From assembly GCF_030812675.1 (NCBI RefSeq), contig NZ_JAUSTE010000018.1, positions 1-43,190 of the forward strand: a DNA stretch of 43,190 nucleotides, given 5' to 3'. Source of the DNA: Sinomonas atrocyanea (GTDB lineage Bacteria > Actinomycetota > Actinomycetes > Actinomycetales > Micrococcaceae). The notes under the pieces were generated by a model that was given only the letters and a program-made list of their open reading frames with translations, was not told where the DNA came from and did no database searches. Below, one piece after another: positions 1 to 6,283 of this stretch; the first letter of the stretch is position 1; each line of letters begins with the position of its first letter. Made by a program: the position numbers and the translations under genes.

Positions 1-114
1 CTACCCCCCCCCCCCCCACCCAACACCCCGCCCGGCGCGCAACCCCCCCCCCCCCACCCCCCCCCCCCCCCCCCCCCCCCGGGGCGCCCCCCCCCGGGGG
101 GGGGCCCCCCCCCC
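1..114. other. C/G homopolymer, probable contig-end artefact
   Basis: Almost every base is C, with short G runs and a few A/T. There is no codon structure. This is far more extreme than the surrounding G+C-rich coding DNA. I read it as low-quality sequence at the end of an assembly rather than biology. Confidence 0.7.
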
Positions 115-123
115 GACGTCTGT

Positions 124-151
124 GCCCGGGTGCGGCTTCGCTCCCCCGGGC
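124..151 (-). terminator. candidate hairpin after the MerR gene
   Basis: GCCCGGG (124-130) pairs with CCCGGGC (145-151) just past the stop codon of the MerR gene at 168. The loop is 14 bases and no T-tract is visible. It is the only structure downstream of the five-gene gcvH set, but it sits close to low-quality sequence. Confidence 0.3.
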
Positions 152-167
152 CGACGGGTCCGGCGGC

Positions 168-761
168 TCAGCCCGTCCGGCGGGCGGCGCGGCGCTTGCT
201 CAGCTCATCCCCGGGAAACGTCTGGTCTGCGGCGTGTTCGCTCGGCAGCTCGGCGAGACTCCCCTCGACCTCGCGCCATACGCGTCCGACGGCGATGCCG
301 AAGACGCCCTGCCCTCCTTGGACGAGGTCGATCACCTCGTCGGCCGAGGTGCACTCGTAGACTGAGGCGCCGTCACTCATGAGGGTGATCTGCGCGAGGT
401 CCTCGACGCCGCGCTCCCGGAGGTGCCCGACGGCGCTGCGGATCTGCTGGAGCGACACCCCGGTGTCGAGCAGCCGCTTGACCACCTTGAGGACGAGGAT
501 GTCGCGGAAGCCGTAGAGGCGCTGGGAGCCGCTGCCTGCGGCCCCGCGCACTGTGGGCTCGACGAGGCCCGTGCGGGCCCAGTAGTCGAGCTGGCGGTAG
601 GTGATCCCGGCGGCCTTGCACGCGGTGGGGCCGCGGTAGCCGGCCTCCTCGTCCAGGGCGGGGAGGTCGTCGTCGAAGAGAAGGCCCTGAGTGCCGGTCG
701 GCGTCTCGGTGCCGCTGCCGGAAATGTGCCTGAGATCTCCGTGCTCGCGCTGGGGACTCAC
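168..761 (-). CDS. MerR-family transcriptional regulator, ResR/McdR (Rv1830) type
   Basis: A 197-aa MerR-type DNA-binding protein. After about 40 variable residues comes the winged helix-turn-helix, including YRQLDYWARTGLVEPT and then SGSQRLYGFRDILVLK. A helical region follows, then a C-terminal part without metal-binding cysteines, so it is not a metal sensor. The GTG start at 761 is chosen because AAGGAGG lies 5 bases before it; the upstream GTG at 776 would put that ribosome site inside the gene. It is last in the order gcvH-garA-ftsR-DUF151-merR, the same as M. tuberculosis Rv1826-Rv1830, where Rv1830 (ResR/McdR) acts on growth and division genes. That role here is inferred from synteny. 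A promoter and two palindromes lie just upstream. Confidence 0.85.
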   Translation of the reverse strand: MSPQREHGDLRHISGSGTETPTGTQGLLFDDDLPALDEEAGYRGPTACKAAGITYRQLDYWARTGLVEPTVRGAAGSGSQRLYGFRDILVLKVVKRLLDTGVSLQQIRSAVGHLRERGVEDLAQITLMSDGASVYECTSADEVIDLVQGGQGVFGIAVGRVWREVEGSLAELPSEHAADQTFPGDELSKRRAARRTG

Positions 762-830
762 TAAACCCTCCTTCACAGCTCCCCTGGGGGAAATCGCATC
801 CTCCGCCAGGAAGCCTCGAAAGTGCCCCTC

Positions 831-842
831 GTGTAATTACAC
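831..842. promoter_or_regulatory. 12-bp perfect palindrome, candidate operator
   Basis: GTGTAATTACAC is a perfect dyad overlapping the predicted -10 box of the MerR gene. AT-rich dyads are rare in this G+C-rich window. A dimeric MerR protein could bind here and control its own gene; this is inference. Confidence 0.5.
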
Positions 843-865
843 TCGGGTCCACCCTCCAGTGTCAC
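836..865 (-). promoter_or_regulatory. promoter candidate for the 168-761 MerR gene
   Basis: On the minus strand GTGACA (865-860) is followed after 18 bases by TGTAAT (841-836), about 75 bases before the chosen start. The -10 element lies inside the palindrome at 831-842, so a regulator bound there would cover it. Confidence 0.45.
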
Positions 866-898
866 CTGAAGCTGTCGGGGAAGCAATGGGAGCTTGTC

Positions 899-913
899 TC
901 TAACGACGTTAGA
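899..913. promoter_or_regulatory. 15-bp inverted repeat, candidate operator
   Basis: TCTAACG-A-CGTTAGA is a perfect inverted repeat (7+1+7) in the gap between the DUF151 gene and the MerR gene, about 34 bases upstream of the predicted -35 box. It could be an activator or repressor site for either MerR protein of this locus. Confidence 0.45.
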
Positions 914-999
914 ACCGTCGGGAGCCGAAATCAAAGACATCGCGCCCGGCGGCGGGGCGTGTCGGCGGCAGCCGCGCCGGGGGTGCCCGGCGGGGCGGC

Positions 1000-1500
1000 T
1001 CATTCGTCGAAGTCCTCCGGCTCCACGTCGGCGAGGAACTCGCGGAAGCGGCGCATCTCGGTCTCCTCCTCCTCGGCGTTCGCGCCCTCCTCGGTCCCGT
1101 CACTGCCCTCGGCAAGCTGGACCCCGGCCTCCTCGAGGACGGCGTCCGCGCACCAGATCCGGCAGTTGACCCGCAGGGCCACGGCGAGGGCGTCGGAGGC
1201 CCGCGACTCGACGGTGGTCCCGTCGTCGAACCCGAGCTGCGCGTAGAACACGCTGTCCTCGACGGCCACGATGGTTGCGCTGACGATCTGCCGGCCCAGG
1301 CTGTGCACCACGCTCACGAGGAGGTCATGGGTGAGCGGCCGGGGCGGCACGACGTGCTGCTGGGCCAGGGCGATGGCACTGGCCTCCGCGGTGCCGATCC
1401 AGATCGGCAGGTGCCGCTCGCCGTGGGCCTCCTTCAGGAGGACCAGGGGCTGGTTGGACGGCAGCTCGATGCGGACTCCTACGACTTCTACCTCGATCAT
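1000..1500 (-). CDS. DUF151 / bifunctional nuclease-domain protein (Rv1829-like)
   Basis: A 166-aa protein of the DUF151 (BFN) family. The family core is visible: MIEVEVVGVRIELPSNQP at the start, then LPIWIGTAEASAIALA, the RPLTHDLL stretch and the ASDALAVALR motif. A Glu-rich C-terminal tail (EEEETEMRRFREFL) follows. Some family members have been reported to cleave DNA and RNA, but the bacterial role is poorly defined. The start ATG shares one base with the ftsR stop (TGATG), so translation is probably coupled. Synteny matches Rv1828-Rv1829. Longer upstream starts in this frame would overlap most of ftsR and are rejected. Confidence 0.88.
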   Translation of the reverse strand: MIEVEVVGVRIELPSNQPLVLLKEAHGERHLPIWIGTAEASAIALAQQHVVPPRPLTHDLLVSVVHSLGRQIVSATIVAVEDSVFYAQLGFDDGTTVESRASDALAVALRVNCRIWCADAVLEEAGVQLAEGSDGTEEGANAEEEETEMRRFREFLADVEPEDFDE

Positions 1501-2225
1501 CAGCCATCCATCCTCGAGATCAGTCCGTGGACCAGAGCACGGTGCAGGGTCAGGAACAGCTCCCCGAGCTCGCGCGCCTCCTCGGCAGCCCGGACCCGCG
1601 AGGCGGGGTCCCGGCGCGACGCGCTCGGCGCCACGGCGCGCTCGATCAGTGCCACCTCCCGCTCCGCGGTGGTCTGGAAGGGCCGCAGGTGCCGGGGCTC
1701 GAGGCCGTGGTCCGCGAGGGCCACGCAGGAGCGGGCGACGGCGAGATCGTGCTCGTCGAACCGGCCGTCCTCGGCGCTGATGAGTCCGAACGTGGCCATG
1801 GCCTCGACGAGGGCAGCGCTCGCGCCGGACTCCGCCCGGAGCTGGGCCTCTCCCAGCGAACGGGGGCGTGCCCCGCCCCACTGGGCTCCGGGCTCCTCCG
1901 GGACGGCCAAGGGGGCGATGCTCGCTCCGCCCGGAAGGCTCTCCGGCCGTTCACCGCGGTCGACCGCGTCGAGGTAGTCCTTGATGACCTTCAGCGGCAG
2001 GTACTGGTCGCGCTGCAGCGCCAGGATGAAGCGGAGGCGCTCGACGTCGCCGTCGCTGTACTGCCGGTAGCCCGAGGGAGTCCGGTGCGGCGCGATGAGG
2101 CCCTTGTCCTCCAGGAACCGGATCTTGGACGCGGTCATCGACGGGAAGTCCTCGGCCAGGGTGGCGAGGACCTCACCGATGTTCAGGGCCACGGCCCCTT
2201 TGCGCTCAGGCTGGGCAGCTGCCAT
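1500..2225 (-). CDS. ftsR: MerR-family cell-division regulator FtsR (Rv1828-like)
   Basis: A 241-aa MerR protein. The DNA-binding domain is at about 15-85: LNIGEVLATLAEDFPSMTAS, then KIRFLEDKGLIAPHRTPSGY and RQYSDGDVERLRFILALQ. It lacks a cysteine metal site and has a long helical C-terminal half. In Corynebacterium glutamicum the orthologue FtsR activates ftsZ, and the M. tuberculosis orthologue is Rv1828; both sit beside garA/odhI as here. It starts 11 bases after the garA stop, with a GGGG-containing weak ribosome site, and its stop overlaps the next start. Assignment rests on sequence character plus gene order; target genes here are not visible. Confidence 0.87.
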   Translation of the reverse strand: MAAAQPERKGAVALNIGEVLATLAEDFPSMTASKIRFLEDKGLIAPHRTPSGYRQYSDGDVERLRFILALQRDQYLPLKVIKDYLDAVDRGERPESLPGGASIAPLAVPEEPGAQWGGARPRSLGEAQLRAESGASAALVEAMATFGLISAEDGRFDEHDLAVARSCVALADHGLEPRHLRPFQTTAEREVALIERAVAPSASRRDPASRVRAAEEARELGELFLTLHRALVHGLISRMDG

Positions 2226-2236
2226 AGATCCGCCCC

Positions 2237-2722
2237 TCAGGCGGTAGGCCGCACCGGGCTCTGTGCGGGGCTGAGGTAGAAGGTGAGCCGGAACTTGCCG
2301 ATCTGCACCTCCGAACCGTTGCGCAGGGCAACCTGGTCGACCCGGTCGTGGTTGACGTAAGTGCCGTTGAGGCTGCCCGCGTCGACGACCTCGAAGCCCC
2401 GGCCCACCCGCCGGAACTGCGCGTGGCGGCGGGAGACGGTCACATCGTCGAGGAAGATGTCCGCGTTCGGGTGCCGGCCCGCCGTCGTGACGTCCGAGTC
2501 GAGCAGGAACCGTGCACCCGCGTTGGGACCGGCATGCGCGATGAGCAGCGCCGAGCCATAGGGCAGCGCGGCGACCGCCTTGGCCTCCTCGGCGCTCAGC
2601 GCGGGTGCGATCGTCGTGTCGGCATGGATCGGCGGCATGTGGATCGACGTCGTCTCCGACGCCGATTCCTGACGCTGCGTCACCTCGTCGGCGCCGACGT
2701 CCCGGCGCTCGTGGCTCGCCAT
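2237..2722 (-). CDS. garA: FHA-domain regulator GarA/OdhI
   Basis: A 161-aa cytoplasmic phosphoprotein switch. In this family the unphosphorylated form binds and inhibits 2-oxoglutarate dehydrogenase and acts on glutamate metabolism; phosphorylation of an N-terminal threonine pair by PknB/PknG-type kinases makes the FHA domain bind its own tail and releases the targets. The phospho-motif ETTS is at residues 23-26 (Thr24/Thr25). The FHA domain is at about 57-155 with phosphothreonine-binding residues Arg83 (GRHPNAD), Ser97, His100 (SRRH) and Asn119 (SLNGTYVN). The start has a strong AGGAGG site. No kinase gene is in the window. It lies between gcvH and ftsR, as in M. tuberculosis. Confidence 0.95.
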   Translation of the reverse strand: MASHERRDVGADEVTQRQESASETTSIHMPPIHADTTIAPALSAEEAKAVAALPYGSALLIAHAGPNAGARFLLDSDVTTAGRHPNADIFLDDVTVSRRHAQFRRVGRGFEVVDAGSLNGTYVNHDRVDQVALRNGSEVQIGKFRLTFYLSPAQSPVRPTA

Positions 2723-2755
2723 CAGTTCCTCCTGAACAGTCCCGGAATCAGACTT

Positions 2756-3142
2756 CTACCCTACCTGCTGCTCGTACTCGGCGGCACTGAGGAGGCTGTC
2801 CGTCTGCGCGTCGTCCGCGAGCCGGACCTCGAACAGCCAGCCCTCGCCGTAGGGATCGGAGTTCACGAGGGCCGGATCGGTGTCCAGGGCCTCGTTCCTC
2901 GCGACGACGGTCCCGCCGACCGGGGCGTAGATGTCGCTGACGCTCTTGGTCGACTCGACCTCGCCGACGACGCCGTTGGCGCTCACCTCGGTGCCGACCT
3001 CGGGCATCTGGACGTAGACCACGTCGCCGAGGGCGTCCTGCGCGAAGTCGGTGATGCCGATGCGCACCACGCCGTCGCCCGGCTCGGCCGAGACCCACTC
3101 GTGCTCTGCCGTGTAGGACAGCTCGGCGGGGACGTTGCTCAT
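2756..3142 (-). CDS. gcvH: glycine cleavage system H protein
   Basis: A 128-aa lipoyl carrier that shuttles the aminomethyl group between the P, T and L proteins of the glycine cleavage complex. The lipoylation site is Lys66 in GEVESTKSVSDIYAPV, and the N-terminal YTAEHEWV is the usual family opening. Length is normal. An AAAGG site precedes the ATG at 3142. The other cleavage genes (gcvP, gcvT) are absent from the window, as in other actinobacteria where gcvH travels with garA. It is the first gene of the five-gene set and divergent from the glycosylase at 3322. Confidence 0.96.
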   Translation of the reverse strand: MSNVPAELSYTAEHEWVSAEPGDGVVRIGITDFAQDALGDVVYVQMPEVGTEVSANGVVGEVESTKSVSDIYAPVGGTVVARNEALDTDPALVNSDPYGEGWLFEVRLADDAQTDSLLSAAEYEQQVG

Positions 3143-3213
3143 GGGGCTCGCCTTTCGTCGACGTCGAGGCCTGCGGGCGTGCCCGGGTCGCCTCTGGGTG
3201 CGGTGTCGCTGAA

Positions 3214-3219
3214 AGTATA
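3214..3219 (-). promoter_or_regulatory. -10 element candidate for the gcvH operon
   Basis: TATACT on the minus strand, about 72 bases before the gcvH start, in the 179-bp divergent gap. It fits the actinobacterial TAnnnT form. No good -35 box is seen at the usual distance. Confidence 0.35.
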
Positions 3220-3321
3220 GGCACAAGGACCGGCGGCGGATTCGCCACGGCCCGCTGCGCCGGGCGCCGTTTCCTGCCACGATGGAGCACGAGCAGTCCA
3301 TCGAGGGTCAGGAGGGGTCCC

Positions 3322-4242
3322 ATGCCGGAGCTGCCCGAGGTCACGGCACTGGCCGAGTACCTCGACCGGCGCCTTGCCGGGGCGGTCGTCGACCAGGTCC
3401 GGATCGGGGCCATCAACGCGCTCAAGACCGCGGATCCGCCGTACACCGCCCTCGTGGGACGGCGCGTCGACTCCGTGGGCCGCCGCGGCAAGTTCCTCGT
3501 CATGGTCACCATGCCGCCCTCTGCCGGGGATGGCGCATCCCCCGGCGGCGGGGCGGACGACGCCGGCCCGCTCGCCGTCGTCGTCCATCTCGCCCTGGGC
3601 GGGTGGGTACGGGTCACCGACCGCCTCCCCGAGGCGGCCCCGCCCCGGGGCAAGGGCTATGTCGCCGCGCGCTTCGGGTTCGTGCGGGACGGCGAGGAGA
3701 CCGGAATCGACCTGACGGAGGCGGGGACCTGGAAGCGGCTCTCCGTGCACATCGTGCGCCGCCTCGAGGACGTGCCCGCCATCGCAGACCTCGGTCCTGA
3801 GCCGCTCGCGGAGGACTTCACGCTCGAGGCCTTCCGGAAGCTCTTGAACCACCGCAAGCAGGTCAAGGGCCTGCTCCGCGACCAGAAGACCATCGCCGGG
3901 ATCGGGAACGCCTACAGCGACGAGATCCTGCATGCAGCGAAGATCTCTCCGTTCGCGATCGCCTCGACGCTCGACGATGCCTCCACCGCCCGGCTCTACG
4001 AACAGATGCGGCGGGTCCTCACGGCGGCCGTCGAGGAGGACCGGGGCCATCCCCCCGAGGAGCTCAAGGACGAGAAGCGCCGGATCATGCGCGTGCACCG
4101 GCGGGCGGGCGAGCCGTGTCCGGTGTGCGGGGACACGATCCTGGAGGTCTCGTTCGCGGACAGCGCGCTCCAGTACTGCCCCACGTGCCAGACCGGCGGG
4201 AAGCCGCTCGCGGACCGCCGCACCTCCAAGTTCCTCAAGTAG
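3322..4242 (+). CDS. Fpg/Nei-family DNA glycosylase
   Basis: A 306-aa base-excision-repair enzyme that removes oxidised bases and nicks the abasic site. The catalytic N-terminus is MPELPEV (Pro2 as Schiff-base nucleophile, Glu3). Lys57 in GRRGKFLV is the conserved beta-domain lysine. The helix-two-turn-helix is around KTIAGIGNAYSDEILHAAKI, and a C-terminal four-cysteine zinc finger has CPVC at 266-269 and CPTC at 286-289. AGGAGG precedes the ATG. It is monocistronic, divergent from gcvH and convergent with the hydrolase gene. Between Fpg (8-oxoG) and Nei2-type specificity I cannot decide. Confidence 0.92.
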   Translation: MPELPEVTALAEYLDRRLAGAVVDQVRIGAINALKTADPPYTALVGRRVDSVGRRGKFLVMVTMPPSAGDGASPGGGADDAGPLAVVVHLALGGWVRVTDRLPEAAPPRGKGYVAARFGFVRDGEETGIDLTEAGTWKRLSVHIVRRLEDVPAIADLGPEPLAEDFTLEAFRKLLNHRKQVKGLLRDQKTIAGIGNAYSDEILHAAKISPFAIASTLDDASTARLYEQMRRVLTAAVEEDRGHPPEELKDEKRRIMRVHRRAGEPCPVCGDTILEVSFADSALQYCPTCQTGGKPLADRRTSKFLK

Positions 4243-4284
4243 GCCGGAGGGCGTCCGCAGGCGCGCGGCCGGTGCGGGGCAGGC

Positions 4285-4860
4285 TCAGATGCGGTCGAGG
4301 AAGGCGAGGACGCGGTCCACCGCCAGCGATGCCGCAGCCGCGTCGAAGCCGGTCTGGCTCGAGTCGGCGAAGTAGTGGGCGGAGGACGGGTAGAGGAAGA
4401 GCTCTGCGTCCTGTGCCCCGGCGACGATCGCGCGGGCCGCGTCGACGTCGCCCTCCTCCATGAAGATCGGATCCTGTTCTGCCCCGTGGACCTGGAGGGG
4501 GACGCCGGCCGGCCACGGTCCGCCGAACTCCTCGGCCGGCACGCACGAGTAGAAGAAGACCGCGCCGCGCGCTCCGGGGCGCGTCTGGGCGAGCTTCTGG
4601 GCCGGCAGCACGCCGAGGGAGAGGCCCATGTACACGAGGTTCTCCGGCAGGGCCGACGCGGCACGCTCCCCCCGGGCCACGATCTCGCCGAAGCCGATCC
4701 CGCGGGCGTGCTCCACCCCCTCGTCGATGGTTGCGAAGGTCTTGCCCTCGAACAGGTCCGGCGTCGTCACGGTGTGCCCGTTGCGGATCAGGGTCTCCGC
4801 GAGGGACGCCACGCCGGGCGTGAGGCCGAGTGCGTGGTGGAACAGGAGGATGTCTGCCAT
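4285..4860 (-). CDS. dienelactone hydrolase-family protein
   Basis: A 191-aa alpha/beta hydrolase of the DLH family. The predicted triad is Ser81 in GLSLG, Asp130 in EQDPIF and His162 in SSAHYF. Classical dienelactone hydrolase uses Cys in place of Ser81, so this is a serine-type relative and its substrate is unknown. The chosen ATG begins MADILLFHHALGLTPG; a start 48 bases upstream would add a Pro/Arg-rich extension with no family support. It lies 69 bases after the luciferase-like gene on the same strand and may be co-transcribed with it. Confidence 0.82.
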   Translation of the reverse strand: MADILLFHHALGLTPGVASLAETLIRNGHTVTTPDLFEGKTFATIDEGVEHARGIGFGEIVARGERAASALPENLVYMGLSLGVLPAQKLAQTRPGARGAVFFYSCVPAEEFGGPWPAGVPLQVHGAEQDPIFMEEGDVDAARAIVAGAQDAELFLYPSSAHYFADSSQTGFDAAAASLAVDRVLAFLDRI

Positions 4861-4929
4861 GCCGCACACGCTAGCCGGAGCGCGGCCGGACGGCCAGCGG
4901 TGCGGCATCGGCGCGCGGCGGCGGCACGG

Positions 4930-6006
4930 TCAGGCGACCGGATCGCCCTCGACGGGGCCATCCGTGTTGGGCTTCCAGCCGAGCTCCGGGGCAACGAACC
5001 GGGCGAACGATTCGAGGATGTGCAGGTTGTAGTCGGCCCCGAGCTGGTTCGGGATGGTCAGCATCACGGTGTCGGCGGCCATGACGGCCGAGTCGGCCCG
5101 GAGCTGCTCGACCAGGTCCTCGGGCTCGGCCGCGTAGGTCTTGCCGAAGGTGGACTGGAAGCCGTCGATGATGCCGATCTGGTCCGAGTCCGTGCGCCGG
5201 CCGAAGTACATCGCGTCCTTGGAGTTGACGATCGGAAAGATGCTGCGGCTGACGGACACGCGCGGGGGCCGCGTGTGCCCGGCGTCCCTGTAGGCGGCCC
5301 GATAGGCATCGATCTGGTCACGCTGGAGCTCGTGGAACGGCACCCCGGTGGCCTCGGTCAGCAGGGTGGAGCTCATGAGGTTCAGGCCGAGCCGTCCGGT
5401 CCACTCGGCCGTCGCGCGGGTGCCGCTCCCCCACCAGATCCGTTCACGCAGGCCCGGGGAGTGGGGCTCAATCGGAAGGAGGGTCCCGGCCGGTGCCTGG
5501 CGCGGGTCCGCGGGTGCGAGGCCCTCGCCGTCGATGGCCCTGAGGAACGTCTCGAAGTGGGCCCGGGCGAGGTCTGCGCCGCGGGGGTCCTCGGCCCCCG
5601 CGTAGCCGAAGGCCTCGTACCCGCGCAGGGCCGGCTCGGGCGAGCCGCGGCTGACGCCGATCGCGATCCGGCCGGCGCTGATGATGTCGAGGGCCGCGAG
5701 CTCCTCGGCGAGGTAGAGCGGGTTCTCGTAGCGCATATCGATCACGCCGGTGCCGACCTCGATGCGCGCCGTCCGGGCGGCGATCGCGCTGAGGAGGGGT
5801 ACCGGCGCGGCCTGCTGCGGGGCGAAGTGGTGGACGCGGAAGTAGGCGCCGTTCACTCCGAGCTCGTCTGCCCCGACGCCGAGGTCGACTGCCTGGCGGA
5901 TCATGTCAGCCGCGCTGCCCGTCTGCGAGCCCCGCGCGGGGGCGTAGTGTCCGAAGGAGAGGAATCCGAAAGCCTTCACGGGGGCGTCAACTGCATGCAT
6001 GCGCAT
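4930..6006 (-). CDS. LLM-class flavin-dependent oxidoreductase
   Basis: A 358-aa luciferase-like monooxygenase, expected to form a TIM barrel using reduced flavin supplied by a partner reductase. Family features are GADELGVNGAYFRVHHFA near the start (His-containing active-site loop), ARTARIEVGTGVIDMRYENP, then AGRIAIGVSRGSP and ERIWWGSG. Substrate cannot be told. The ATG at 6006 follows GAGGAA by 5 bases; an in-frame ATG lies two codons later. Upstream extension in this frame would run through the tRNA and is rejected. The FMN reductase at 21557 is a possible but unproven flavin supplier. Confidence 0.88.
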   Translation of the reverse strand: MRMHAVDAPVKAFGFLSFGHYAPARGSQTGSAADMIRQAVDLGVGADELGVNGAYFRVHHFAPQQAAPVPLLSAIAARTARIEVGTGVIDMRYENPLYLAEELAALDIISAGRIAIGVSRGSPEPALRGYEAFGYAGAEDPRGADLARAHFETFLRAIDGEGLAPADPRQAPAGTLLPIEPHSPGLRERIWWGSGTRATAEWTGRLGLNLMSSTLLTEATGVPFHELQRDQIDAYRAAYRDAGHTRPPRVSVSRSIFPIVNSKDAMYFGRRTDSDQIGIIDGFQSTFGKTYAAEPEDLVEQLRADSAVMAADTVMLTIPNQLGADYNLHILESFARFVAPELGWKPNTDGPVEGDPVA

Positions 6007-6074
6007 GCGTATTCCTCGCGGGGCGGAAACGAGAAAGGGACCCGACCCGCGTCCGCGGATCGGATCCCTCCTGG

Positions 6075-6148
<74 letters not shown>

Positions 6149-6196
6149 AACATCGCCCGCGCCCGGCGCTCTCACGCCCGGCGAAGCAACCGCTCC

Positions 6197-6202
6197 AGCA
6201 TA
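6197..6202 (-). promoter_or_regulatory. -10 element candidate for tRNA-Pro
   Basis: TATGCT on the minus strand (TAnnnT form), 48 bases upstream of the mature tRNA 5' end, in the gap between the BCCT gene and the tRNA. No clear -35 box. Confidence 0.3.
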
Positions 6203-6283
6203 TCCGACCGGGGCGCTCGGCGCGAATCGGGAAGGGGTCGGCGAGCCTCCCTCACCGCGGCCACGGGGCGCTGTACGCGACCG

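Noticed and set aside
3143-3321. Glycine riboswitch before gcvH
   Set aside because: The predicted leader is only about 70 bases and shows no tandem aptamer-like structure; gcvT/gcvP are absent.
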